DNA of 64,000 nucleotides from Pezicula radicicola. Its lineage: Eukaryota; Ascomycota; Leotiomycetes; Helotiales; Dermateaceae. The stretch is taken from contig PDUO01000032.1 of NCBI GenBank assembly GCA_003008705.1, positions 597,985-661,984 of the forward strand. The letters are read 5' to 3'. Positions within the stretch are counted from its first letter, which is position 1, and every line of letters begins with the position of its first letter. A program made the position numbers and the translations under genes. Below the pieces are notes generated by a model. The model was not told the DNA's origin and made no database searches. It was given only the letters and a program-made list of their open reading frames with translations. Positions 24,465-36,300 of this stretch are shown in pieces.

Positions 24465-24616
24465 GTATATTCAGGCCTATCCCCAAGATTGGAGTGCATA
24501 CTGAAGTGGACAATCGCCACTTCAAGTAAATGAAATCAGTGACCATTATTACTCGAAATAAGCGACTATTCAGCATCATCAATAGTGACTGTTAATCAAC
24601 ATTTGTGTCTACCACC

Positions 24617-26397
24617 ATGCGGGAGGTAGAACTCGACAACCTGCCAAGCAGGGGAGAGTTGCCCCCAGGCTTCAGAGACAGCAGGTCAGACTCCCTTCAA
24701 AATAATCAAGACACAATACCTGTCTCCAATGGCTCATCCTCCACATCACGTCGCCGGGGTATAGCCATAATCGTCATTCTCACCGGTGTCTCCTTCCTCA
24801 ACACCATGGGCTCAGGAATCCTAACCATTGCCCTCCCACGCCTGTCTCACGATCTCTCCCTGTCGCCGAGCCTCCTCCTCTGGCCCGCCTCCGTCTACGC
24901 ACTCACTGCAGGCTGCACGCTCCTAATATTCGGCTCCGTGGCAGATGTTGTTGGAGCCAAAAAGATTTGGCTTACCGGTTCCTGTCTCTACACTTTATTC
25001 ACTCTAGCATGCGCACTTGCTAAGACAGGCAGCCAATTCATTGCCTTCAGGGCTATGTTGGGCGCTGCTATCGCCATGTGCCTGCCAAGCGCAGTGAGTC
25101 TCACAACATCAGCTTTCGAGCCTGGTACGTGGCGAAACATTGGGTTTGCATGTATGGGTATGGGCCAACCATTAGGTTATTCTCTGGGTTTGATCCTCGG
25201 CGGCGTGTTTACTGATACAATTGGTTGGCGATATGGGTACTACATCAGCGCCATCATCAATGCTACGTTTGTTGTTGGTGGCTTCCTAGGTTTACCATCT
25301 GACAAGAAAGAGGGGTTCCAGCTGAAGAGGTTGCTGAGTGATATTGATTGGGTGGGTGCAATCAGCATCAGTGCATCATTGGGTTTACTGTCTCATATCC
25401 TCGCGTAGGTTGAATTTGAAGATGTGATTGAGAAATAGACTGACAACAACATAGGATGATAACTGCAAATTATTCGCATATTAAGGAGACATACATTATA
25501 GTTCTACTGGTTGTTGCTATTCTATTAATTCCAACGTTTGTTTACTGGGTCGATCGACAGAAGCGTCTTGGTAGGCCAGCATTGATTCCGAATTCGCTCT
25601 GGATGAATGCACCTTTTACTTCAACTTGTATCGCAGTGTTCTTCACCTGGGGAACATTCAATGCCTTTCAATACTTTTCCACACTATTGTAAGTATATCC
25701 ACTCTTCCATTCCTTGCTTCATTAGATATCTTTGATTTACAATGATTTCTAGCTTCCAAAATGTCCAAGGCCAGTCCGCCATGCAAACATCGATCCTATT
25801 TTTACCTATGGTGATTGTAGGAGCAGGAACCAACATCGTAACCGGCTATGCTGTCGATAAAGTCCAAGTCCGAACCCTAGTTGTTGGCTCAGCAGCTATA
25901 AGTCTCGTTTCACCACTTCTCATGGCTCTTATAAATCCTTCATGGTCCTATTGGCGTGCTGCATTCTTCGCAATGCTCATTTCTCCCCTTCATCCTGATG
26001 GTACGTCTTCCACCTTCTCTCTTTGTATTACGCTTACCTACGCATGATTCTTTCCCTCTGCTACTGGCCCGGAAACCGAGATATAAGAAGCAATTACTCA
26101 TTGATATTTCTAGTCTTATTCACAGTCTCAAACCTAATTATCTCAAACGCTTATCCGGGAGAAGCCCAATCCCTTGCAGGCGGAGTCTTCAATGCCGTAT
26201 CACAAATCGGTAATTCCGTAGGACTGGCTGTTACAGCTGCCATCGCGGCTTCCGTTACCAAACATGACCCTGCTGGCGATCTAGAGAAGGGTTATAAAGC
26301 TGCTTTCTGGACTATGTTTGTAGCAATGGTGTTAGTATGTGTTGTTACTTTCTTCGGCCTAAGGAAGGGAGGAAAAGTTGGTGGAAAACAGGGTTGA
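24617..26397 (+). CDS. MFS transporter, DHA2-like 14-TM type
   Basis: Four exons: 24617-25404, 25455-25688, 25753-26000, 26114-26397, giving 517 aa; all GT-AG. A hydrophilic N-terminus (MREVELDNLPSRGELPPG) of about 45 residues precedes the first membrane span (GIAIIVILTGVSFLNTMGSG). A later segment, FGSVADVVGAKKIWLTGS, carries the MFS loop-2-3 signature (GxxaDxxGxkk). A C-like motif GQPLGYSLGLILGG follows. Fungal DHA2 members export drugs, boron or amino acids by proton antiport at the plasma or vacuolar membrane; the substrate here is not readable. The start is the first ATG in frame; a GTG four codons upstream was not used. No metabolite cluster is evident nearby. Confidence 0.9.
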
Positions 26398-26764
26398 TGG
26401 GAAGACAAAACTTCTGTTATGTAAATGTTACATTTCATATTCATGCTATAGATAAGATTTGATCTAGTGGGTGGCACAGAAGATACTTATAATATTTAGG
26501 TAAGTAAAGTTCATTGAAAACCTTGTTTGTGCATTTTATTAAGAACAAAGTAATGAATCTTCATATTGGTTATTATTCAGTAAGTAATTACTAAGAAATG
26601 TGCTTGAAGTAGTCCCTCAGGGGCTAAGTAAGTTACTTAATTGTGTTATTACACTCCTACTCAATCATAGCCTTTGAATTAAAGATGTTTTTATGTGCGA
26701 CGCGAGCTTTCTGCAGGTTATGTTTCTGCACATGGGCGTGGTTACAACTACGTTCCCAACCTTT
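26398..26764. other. Intergenic, AT-rich
   Basis: 3' flank of the MFS gene. TAAGTAAGTTACTTAATT at about 26624-26641 resembles the dispersed motif. Nothing else seen. Confidence 0.4.
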
Positions 26765-27821
26765 TCAAAACTCCTTTATCCTTACAATTATTTGGTCATA
26801 TAACATCAAGTTCTGCATTGGCCCATGAAAATAAATTGCTTTTAGCTGATCTGACTCCAAATCTTGTGACATTCTATAGCTTTGAGACTTCTGTTGGTTG
26901 ATTTCACCAAGGAATATAAAGTCGTCAAGCGTGAATGCGCCAAAACGAAAGATATCTCGTCCTTGTTCAACTCGACGGAGGAGCAGTCCATGTACTTCAG
27001 GCCTGCGAAACTTCAACGGATCTCCATAAGGATGGTCTCTAGCTACGAACAACGGTAACTATTGCCGAACATGCCACTTTGTCTATCTGCAAATCCGGTT
27101 GCAGATAGGTTGTAATCAGCGTTAAGGGATATATAACCAACGTGAGGGCATTCATTAACCTAATCCGATACACCCGGCGCATCTTGGACGATACATAAAG
27201 AATCAATCCAAATATAGTTATATCCTAAATCTACTGTGACTTGAAATCCTTCCTGAAACAGTTTGTTAAAATGAGGATCTGATTTAAGCGTTAGGAATGG
27301 CGTCAATCCCTAGAAATAACTTAAGCTTAGGTATCGTATATTTCTTGGTAAGGTGACTGGACATATATCAAACGAGTTGGTAGTAAACGAGATTCAATGT
27401 TTGAGAGGCTTTGCTGACAGAGGTTATGCTTTGAAATGCATCCCCCGAGCCAATCCCGGGCTAAGTTAATGGTGCTAGCGGACCAAGCAATCTTTGCTGC
27501 CTTACCAACTAAACATGGGGTTTCGCCGTCGAGGTCTTACGGATATCAGCCCAATCCAGATATTGATCAATAGGAGAGATGCAAACCAGAATTCCTGAGG
27601 AGATTAAGTTCCACATGATTGTCAGACTTATCATCAAAAATTTGGACTTGGTTCCCATAAATGTCCGCATAAATATTTACTGAGAACTCTACTTCGCCAC
27701 GAGTTTCCGGTGCTTGCCTGTTGACAAGCCCGCGTTGAAGGAGTCGCCAACAAATATAGCAATCCATATCTAATGTTGGATTGCAGCTGTCCCTTTGTGG
27801 AGTAGAGCTCTGTGTCGCCAC
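26765..27821 (-). pseudogene. HET-domain gene relic
   Basis: Minus-strand pieces read as a heterokaryon-incompatibility (HET) protein. 27821-27567 gives a Cys-containing N-terminal part (DCYICWRLLQRGLVNRQ). About 27222-27183 encodes the HET hallmark YIWIDSLCIVQD, preceded by KLFQEGFQVTVDLGYN. Downstream YNLSATGFAD matches the next HET block, and 27052-26765 gives the following block (VHGLLLRRVEQGRDIFRFG). The blocks are in different frames, and a TAG lies shortly after the SLCIVQD motif with no credible intron to remove it. HET proteins trigger cell death on non-self recognition in filamentous fungi; this copy is probably dead. Confidence 0.72.
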
Positions 27822-28801
27822 GGCTTTTCTATGATTGCTTCAAGCAACGACTTATGTGGTATTCACGAACTGCGGAATGTATTGCTGACGAACAAGCACT
27901 GCATAAATGGCTTTGCGCTAGATATTCATGTGAATCTGAATCGACATTTGGCGGCATGGTATCGGTGAGTCCAATGGCGAGGATGAAGAGGAATTAGAGA
28001 TGTTGTAACACTCTTAATGTCGCACGTGGGGCAGCCGTGCAGTTATTGGTGGTACAACATGAACATGTGATGATGTCGTGGCAAGGTAGAATCGTGTAAG
28101 CTTACCTACCCCTTTTCTCTATTCGATATGTAAGCAAGGCAATTATCCATGTCATCAATACGGCTCAGAAAAAAAAAGAACAAATGTTCAACTAAAATTA
28201 CGGCACAGCGTTACAATTTACATTTGCAACTCAATTGGCTAACCCAAGATTGTTTTTGATTAACTTACACCAAACCATGAGAAATAAGCGATGCCCCTTC
28301 AAAGATGCGCCGTAATAATAGAATTTAACTTAAGGAATATGGAAACGACTTTACCTTTTTTAGACAAGCAAGGCTCTTCTGGAAACTTGGTTTTTATGCC
28401 TCTATCATAGACAAGAATCTACAACAGTTTGGAGTTTAGCTACGAGCTAGAAGAGACAAATATCATAAGTTTGAAATATTCTTGTACACAATTTGGTGAC
28501 AAGAAGGAACTACATTTTGGAGCTAGCCGAAACACTCTAATCTCGTTAACTGCTTCTAAGTTAGAGCAGTGTTAATAAGTCAACTTTGTACTACTTCGAT
28601 TTCACTAGCAGTCTTCGAATGTCTAACGTCAGATATTGGACATCGGAACTCGTTCTAGGTTAAGCCATAAAATCGGCCTACAAGCTTAGTAGTTCTTACT
28701 CTTCTCATGTGTAATGATAACTAAAGCTGTTCTATTATTTCTCGTGTACACATTTTGCATTTCCAACTCTTGCGCTCATATCGAAGTCAATCACACAATC
28801 T
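27822..28801. other. Gene-free region with diverged repeat copy B
   Basis: 28046-28230 is related to 23036-23260. The remainder is AT-rich without recognisable genes. Confidence 0.45.
28046..28230. repeat. Diverged repeat, copy B
   Basis: Counterpart of 23036-23260 in the same orientation, with an extra segment between TGGCAAGG and ACCTACC and a poly-A expansion near 28168. It lies between the HET relic and the aquaporin gene. Confidence 0.55.
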
Positions 28802-30035
28802 TCAGACAGGAGAAGTCTCCTCTTTGTTTCCATTCCAACTGACACTTTGCACATCATCACGTCTCGAAATATTCGACGTAATTCCCTCCTCAAGAGTCCC
28901 CGTCTTAGTTAGATGACGCATAAGTCCATCTTGGCCATGTTCATGCTCATTATGACCCTTCGCTATGATGGCAAAACTATCCCTTTGAATCACCTCATAC
29001 ACGCAAGTGGCGAAGATAGTAGCGGGAATGTTGACCAAGATCGAAATTGCAGAGTATCTATTGAAGGCATCACCGCCGTAGAATATGGCTGCGACGATAC
29101 GTGTTCCTAGATCTCTGGCTAAGTTGGTTGAGATGGTTACGTCTGCAAAGCCCCAAATCATATTCGCGTATGCAAGGCCGATGACGAAGGGTGCAGATGC
29201 TGGCGTTATAAAGGGATTTGCTGGGTCTAAGACTGACCAGATTGCAATGCCCTAATGAGAATTGTGTCAGAAGAATTTCTATTGAAAATTTTAGCGAAAG
29301 GAAGGAACATACGATGAAGCTGTCAACGAAGAATTCGATCAGGAATAGATATCCATAGTTCGTCTGTGTAGCACCTGGAAAACTACAAAGGATACTCCCG
29401 GGACCACCCAAGGAGTTTGCACTTCTACCCGTCGCTTCGACAGCAAGTTTAAGAGCAGAAAGCTGAGGGTAGTATTGGCCAACCAACAATAAACCTGCTA
29501 GGAAAGCGCCTAGAATTTGTGCAAAGATGTAGTAAGGTACTTTCCGCCATGGGAAGCCTTGCCATAAAGCAAAACATATCGTTATGGCAGGATTAAAATG
29601 CCCACCGGAGGTTGATCCGCAGGTAATGATAGCAAAGGCAATACCCACGGCGTAGGCCCAACCAATTTGAAAGAGAGAACTGAAGGCTGGGTTGGTCTCG
29701 TTGAGGAAAAAAGATGCTGTAGATGCGATTCCTGGATACCTTCAAGCCCAAAACAGTAAGTAACTTTGCCTTAACAGTAAAATATAAGATTAGCAGAGAA
29801 ACACTGACACGTAGAAAAAGACTCCTAAAGCCTCGCCTGCCATTTCCCTCATCCATCTCGGCCTCGCATGCTCGAAATCTAGCTTCCGTTGAGTGATGGG
29901 TTTAGGCGGCACAACATAACGGGTGGCATGTCTTCGAATCGCATCGGTGACACCAAGTTCCATCTCATTGGTATGAAGCCTATGGGTTTCATAGCCCGTA
30001 GTGTGGGCATTATCTTCCACATGCGTGCTCGACAT
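28802..30035 (-). CDS. Aquaporin/aquaglyceroporin-family channel (MIP)
   Basis: Three exons on the minus strand: 30035-29809, 29739-29313, 29251-28802, giving 367 aa; introns GTCAGT...AAG and GTATGT...TTAG. A cytosolic N-terminus of about 65 residues precedes six membrane spans (GEALGVFFYV; GWAYAVGIAFAIITCG; YIFAQILGAFLAGLLLVGQ). The first pore motif is canonical (GGHFNPAIT). The second is NLARDLGTRI, where NPARD is usual, so Pro is replaced by Leu while the selectivity-filter Arg is kept. In the family these channels pass water, glycerol or other small solutes across plasma or internal membranes. A long hydrophilic C-terminal tail carries His/Glu (HNEHEHGQDG). The first ATG is used; an upstream GTG in frame was not. 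No neighbours share its pathway. Confidence 0.9.
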
Positions 30036-33000
30036 CTCGGCGAGCACCGAACTATTGTAAAGTAATCAAAAACAATTAAACTCAGCGAGACCCGATACTG
30101 TGGAGCTGGATCTTAAATGGAGCGACCGAGAGATTTTGATTACTGAAAATATGCAAAAGGAGGGAATGAGGGCACTCTTTATTTGTTCCCTGGGACGATA
30201 TCGTCTGCGGGGACTCTGGGAGTGTGGAGACATTGTATTGTTAGTGGGTCTGGGGAAGAACTTGTGTCAGATATTCATGCTTGCTTGTATGCTTCAGGAA
30301 GGTGTAGGTTGGAGCCCTGTACCAGGATACAGTAAGCTTCAGGATATGAAATAACTCCGGATTACGGGAATTATTGCAACGGTTATCAAGGATGGATGGC
30401 ATATCGTACTGGTAGTCTGGCATGTCATCACTGGATAATGAAAACGGGAGTTCTTGCAATGCCGTTCCGCTTGAGGTCAATTCTTATCCGAAGATTCCAT
30501 GGTCTCATGATCTTCACAGCAGAAATACGAAGAAAGTAAGAGTTAATGGATACTGTACCTTGAGATGCCATGTGGTCTCTTTCAGAATTATGTAGAGATG
30601 CGTACCCCAAATTTCTAATAAAAATTAGTACTATTGGCTTTCCTCGAGCTCTAGATCTAACTCCCGTATGTCGAGCCTCCACAAAAGGGGTATTGGCAAC
30701 GTCCAGACCATTTCATTCTGACGTGTCATACGTCCACATCAGCAAACACTCCCCAACAAAATTTCCCCTGCAAGCTGAATATCCACTTTATCTAAGATGG
30801 GGACAAAATACCGTTTGCCATTTACGGTGTGCAGTTGACATATGGGATCCAATCGGAGGCTCCGGAGAAAGATGTTGTGCTCGTCATCATTGGCGGCTCA
30901 TCCGCTGCACCAAGAGAAAGCTTAGCTATGAGTGGCTTAGATGTGGGATGATATGTTGCAGACGCGGAGATTAGACCGGGGACTTCGGCGTGAAGGCATG
31001 GAAGCTGTAAGTCGCGTTAATATCGTGCGGGGTGGGCTAGGATTTGATTGGGGTTTTTGCGGAGGTTGTGTGGAGGTTGGGGATATTAGCGAGGTATTCA
31101 GATGGGATGCCGAGGCTTTTTGAAGCTCTCGCTTAGTTTCGATGTCAAAGGGTCGGCCTCGGTGTTTAGAATATATGATTTGGGATATCTTTGTAATTTT
31201 AGTAGCCTTGTTATGAAGGGGTTAGAGAATAGTTTTCGAATAGAAAGACTTTGGGTTCAGCCAGTGCGGAGAAATTGAGAAAGGCCCGAAGCCTGTCGTT
31301 ACAATCCAGTGATGTTTTCTCGATTGCTGAGAAGAGTAACTTGGAAAATTATTATTGTTGCATGTCTGCAATTCCGAGGTCTTTTTATTTTCTTTTTAAG
31401 GTTTGCGCATCGTCTTTCCTCCTGACAGTAGGTGTACCGGTAACGTACTAGTTTCAATTGAATGTCAAACTGCCGCTTACAGTCGTGTATATGCGGCTAT
31501 TCTATTTATAGACTGTTAATCATAATTTTATCCCTTCCTGGGTATATTCACCATTTGCACTAGGGTTCAACACTCTGCTCGTTTATGCCTAATTAACGTG
31601 TCGGTAAAGATAGACGTGTTAAATGTATTAGCTAGAAGTACTTCGTTAAGTAACGAAGGTATAAAATACCGTGCACGTCCTTGTGGCCTAAGTGTCGACC
31701 CAGGAAGGGATAAGCAACTCTAGAAATTCACGAATACATGTACCAGTATTCATTTCGGCGAAGAGCAGAGAGTTGTGACCTCTCCCTTGTATTTGTGTAC
31801 TCCAGAACTTAAGAGCGATGAATACCACCAATTTTACTTCCCTTTAATGTTCGCCTTGTCCTTCTGTAGGTAGTGAGAGATGTCGAAAACTGAGAGCTGC
31901 TCAGTTCCGGATAGGTTGAAATTATCGAGCAATTTCTCGAAGAAGGGCAGCGACAATATCTTATAACCATATGCCCCTTTTGCCCGTAAGTAACTCACAG
32001 AATTATTGTCCAACAAGCTTATTATTGTTCAGGTAGCTACTGAGTCACCGGGTCAGTATCTAATTCTCTACTTTTCTATTATGGTTGAAAGACTGCCCGA
32101 TTGCCAAATTAGCATTCATGTTGGTAGGTCTTACTTGATTTACCACAACATAATAGTCAGTTTCGTTCTTTCTGCTGCCAGTAAGCTTGGGATCTGTAAT
32201 GACGAGCTCATGGATCACACTTGAGCTAAGTGAGTTTTACCAGCCCAAAGCGTTATTGAAATCAAGTGAGTTAGTCAAATCAAGTGAGTTACTAGAATCA
32301 AGTGAGCTATTCAAATTAGGTTAGTTGCTAAATAAGTGAAATCAACCAAACCCCCAAAATTTGTGTTATTTAAATCAAATGGGCTAGTTTACCTAAACCC
32401 ATGAATTCAGCCACGGATTCACGAATGAAGTGACTCATGAGTTTGTTATCACCGATCAGCGACACGCCGCTGTGCCCCAAGTCTACGAACCTCTGAAATA
32501 ACAACACTAACGATTCAAATAATGCCAGGGATGCATAGACTCTATAAAGCTCCGAATTAGTTATGATAAAACGGCCAAATCACACAGAGTTATGTTCATT
32601 GAACGATTGCATATTCACAATCAACATTGCTCTGTGTCGTTCAAGTTTGAATGACAATGATGTGTCGCTTTTGTTGAGGGGAGGGGGAGGCCGCGTTCAT
32701 ATCGATATACGGCCGTGTGCATATTAAGGTTCGGGGCGCTAAGACGAATCGGGCCGGACAGCCTCCGAAAACTCAAAGTTTACAACTTCACAACTTCACA
32801 ACTTCCGTACAGATACCACCACCTCCGCTCACTATATACTTCTCTACCTATACATCGTTTAAATTATCAGCTTTTGGTTACTACTTTACATAGTAGCTGT
32901 TCTGGCAATCACGACGCCTTAGCTACCAAGCAAGAACAAGTTGAATTTGGCCCCCAATGTGGGTAGGGAGGAGCGGTCTCGCAGCACTAGCGCTTATGAT

Positions 33001-33378
33001 GACCACTCGCACCACTCCTTTTCCTCTTTACAAATCACAAAATTATGGTGGGCGGGCCCCGTCCACCGTGGAGATTATTCCAAGACGCGTTAGCCGTTTC
33101 ATGCAGCAAGAAATTTGAGCTTGATCTTGATCGTACGACAATCTAGGGGACAGGCTCATTCTAGGACGTACCTACACATACAGAATGCTTCTCCGGCTGG
33201 ATCTTCGCTTCCTTAATGCCATCTTTTGAAGCCCTATATGCTAGTCGATCGCGTCAAGGTGTTCTCTCCCCTTCTACAATAGGCTCTCCAACTCGGAAGT
33301 GGCCGGTTTCTTGAGGTTGTCTCCTGTTAGATATTGAGATGGGAGCTTGACATAAGTATTTAAGTATACTTGATCGCG
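30036..33378. other. 3.3-kb gene-free region
   Basis: 30100-31130 has near-normal base composition and scattered short frames (for example 30570-30974) without family similarity. One phrase on the plus strand near 30860-30910 (KDVVLVIIGGSSAAP) looks coding-like but is bounded by stops; it may be a gene relic. From 31450 the DNA is AT-rich. 31641-31658 is a perfect hairpin (CTTCGTTA-AG-TAACGAAG). 32257-32345 holds tandem copies of the dispersed motif. 33000-33378 is the promoter side of the NACHT gene. Confidence 0.45.
32257..32345. repeat. Tandem array of the dispersed TCAAGTGAGTTACT motif
   Basis: Four to five imperfect units of 17-19 bp in a row, for example AAATCAAGTGAGTTACTAG preceded by GAAATCAAGTGAGTTAGTC, decaying to AAATTAGGTTAGTTGCT. 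Related copies occur at about 10347, 15673, 26624, 35713, 38262 and 49641. Confidence 0.65.
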
Positions 33379-36300
33379 ATGGATCCTCTCAGTTTTGCTG
33401 CCAGCCTGTCTGCAATGGCAGGCGTAGCTTTTCAGCTTGTCAGCTACGTAAACTCCGTCAAAGATGGAAGTGAAGAGCGCAAGAAGCTGGGAAACGTGTT
33501 GATGTCCTTATGGATGGCTTTACAACAGCTACAGCAGCAACTTCTTTCGGATCTTGGTCAAGAAGACCAGTCTTGGTCTAGGAACCTCCAAATCCTTCAA
33601 GAGCCTGGAGGAATCATATCTCAGATCAATGACGCCCTAACAATACTACAATCTAAGTTACAATCAAAAACCGGCGGGAAGAAGTTGTTGCAATCCCTGA
33701 GATGGCCCTTGGATAAGGCCGATGTTGATAGAGCAACACAACAAATCCTACAGTTACATCAATTGCTTACCGGAGTTTTGACGCAAACAAATATCTCTTT
33801 GGCACGAGATATCCGCAAGGATGGCGCTGTAGTCAAAGATTTGATGGTAGGAGAAGAGTTGCAATCCTTTCTTGGATGGTTATCTCCACTCAATCACCCC
33901 CAGCGAAAACAATTGATCTTCCAACAAACTCGCGCTGGAACCGGGAAGTGGTTTCTCGACGACAAAACTTACCGGGAATGGGAGCACAAGGTCGGATCTA
34001 TATTATGGTGCCCCGGCATTCCAGGCGCCGGAAAAAGCTTTCTAAGCTCTATTGTTCTTGACCGACTACAAGCCCTCCAAAGAGCGCGAACAGACAAGAA
34101 AGTTGTCGTATTGATGATATACTTTGCATTTGACGATGCCAACAGTCAGTCCTCAGATCTAATTATGGGAAGTCTGTTGAAGCAAATTTTACAGTACCGA
34201 TCAGACGTTCCAGGGGATCTGCGTGAGGAGTTTAGACACCATCGCAACACTGGCACGAGGCCTACTCATGATGAGATATTTAAGGCTCTGAAGTCCAAAC
34301 TGGCTCAGTTTGAGCAAATCTATATCGTAATGGATGCTCTTGATGAAGTTCTTGACGAAAGCAAACGTAGAACTCTCGTAGAGAATGTCATGCAACTAAA
34401 TGAAAACATCAATCTTATGGTCACATCAAGGCCTCTTGAGAACATTCATAAAATATTTGGCCCTTTAGGAAGAGTTTGGTGCGATGGCTGTGAGTCGGAA
34501 GCCGCGTATACCTCGGGAGGTCTGCCATACCGTTCCTTTTTCTTTCATTGCGCAAACTGCGACGATGAAGAAGATCAATCTTTCGATTTGTGTTCGAATT
34601 GCTACGACAAAGGCGTTGTATCGATTGACCCCCAACACGAACGACATAGCTTCACGAAAAGATATTCTAGTCTGACGATTGAAATTCTTGCACGGGATGA
34701 AGACATTCAGAGTTATGTCGAGTGGCGAATTGAGGGCAACGAAAGCCTAAGACGCAGTGCCGATAAGAAAATTGGCTTGCGGGAACAGATTCTGGAAAAA
34801 GTCATCGAGAGTGCACGAGGAATGTGAGTTACCCTTCTATATATTTGTTATAAGACTTGGAGCTATTTCATGTGGCATAATTGGCTTGAGTTGCCAATCC
34901 TATTCGCTCATTCAGAGGCCTAAGTAATGACGCTGCCCAAATATGCAGTTCCTCGATCATCAACTGAGCCTGGCTACTAGCTCTTCACAATATACTCCCC
35001 TGATATCTAATTTCATGTGTGTGGCGCTATGTTATTATCCAGAAGCTAATTTTGATCAGGTTTCTCCTTGCAAGGTTTCATATGGACTCTTTAATAACGA
35101 AACTTACTCCGCGAGCCGTTGTCAAAGCCCTTGAGACCCTTCCTACTGGTACCGATACAACTTATGATCTGGCCATGCAACGAATCAATGATATGAATCC
35201 CGACCATCGGGAGAAAGCGAATCTTTTCCTAATCTGGGTTGCTTATACATACCGACCACTTAATGTTCGAGAAATCGAGCATGCTACAACCTTACTGATG
35301 GACGATACTGAGATCGACACCGACGAGATAATCCCTGCAAAGATATTAGCATCTATGTGTGCCGGACTGGTCATTATCGATGAAATGGATAATGTCCGCC
35401 TCTGCCACTACACGGTTGAGAACTACTTCAAAAAAGTCCGTAGCCAGTTCTTTCCCGATAGTGAGGTTTGTTTGGCACGTACTTGTTTAACATACCTCCT
35501 CCTCGACGATTTTGACGTTGGTCGTTGCCCTGATCGAGAATTTGAGCATCGTTCCAAAACATATCCTTTCCTTGGCTATGCCGCTTCCCATTGGGTAAGT
35601 CAGCTCTCTGGGCGGAATTTCATTTCTGCTGCCTTCTCGGCTATACCGTAAGAATTGGTTTATAAGACATCATTTTGAATAGTTAACTATTCAGGCATAA
35701 GAGCTGGATTTGAGTAACTCACTTGATTTGGGTGACTCACTTAATTGGGGTAAAATGATCTCTTATAAACCAATTCGTGCGGTATGCCATTTGAACTGCA
35801 GTGCCTGTTGCGAGGTGGATCGATTGAGGGCTTTGAGTAAATTGGACTAAGCCAATGGCTTGGACGACTTAACTTTTAGTATACTGCCAAGGGCGGTGCA
35901 TATTGTTCCTGGCTCCGGGTATAATATTGGAGTTATTCCTAGAATCTTGAGAAATGTTAAGCTGAATATTTCTATCTTGTAGGGCCGACATCTAGCAAGC
36001 ACCACCAATGAGAGCGCTGAGCAACAAGGGCTTTTATTTTTGAAAAAAGAGTCACACATCGAGGTGGCTGTTCAGGCACTTTGGCATGGGCAACTAGATG
36101 ATGAAGTTGCAGATCAAACTTGGGATGCTAAGTCAGACGTAACAGGACTACATTTAGCAAGTTATTTTGGCCTAATCAAGCCGGTGGAAAGTCTTATCGC
36201 AGACCATGCTGATTTAGATGCTCAGGACTCAGCCGGTACGACGGCTCTAACTTATGCTGCTCAGCAAGGCTATCAAAATGTTGTGGAGAGGCTTCTTGTC

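Larger units (their letters stand above)
22459..24616. other. Gene-free region with degraded repeats
   Basis: About 2.2 kb between the ankyrin gene start and the MFS transporter. 23036-23260 resembles 28046-28230 (diverged repeat). 24002-24075 and 24382-24464 form imperfect direct repeats. The rest is AT-rich with dense stops and shows no gene. Confidence 0.5.

Noticed and set aside
27430..27540. Possible minus-strand tRNA (GTTGGTAAGGCAGC looked D-loop-like)
   Set aside because: No matching B box or acceptor stem; it lies within the HET relic.
30570..31123. Coding-like stretch including KDVVLVIIGGSSAAP
   Set aside because: Bounded by stops in its frame and no extended match to a known family; at most a relic, so not called as a gene.
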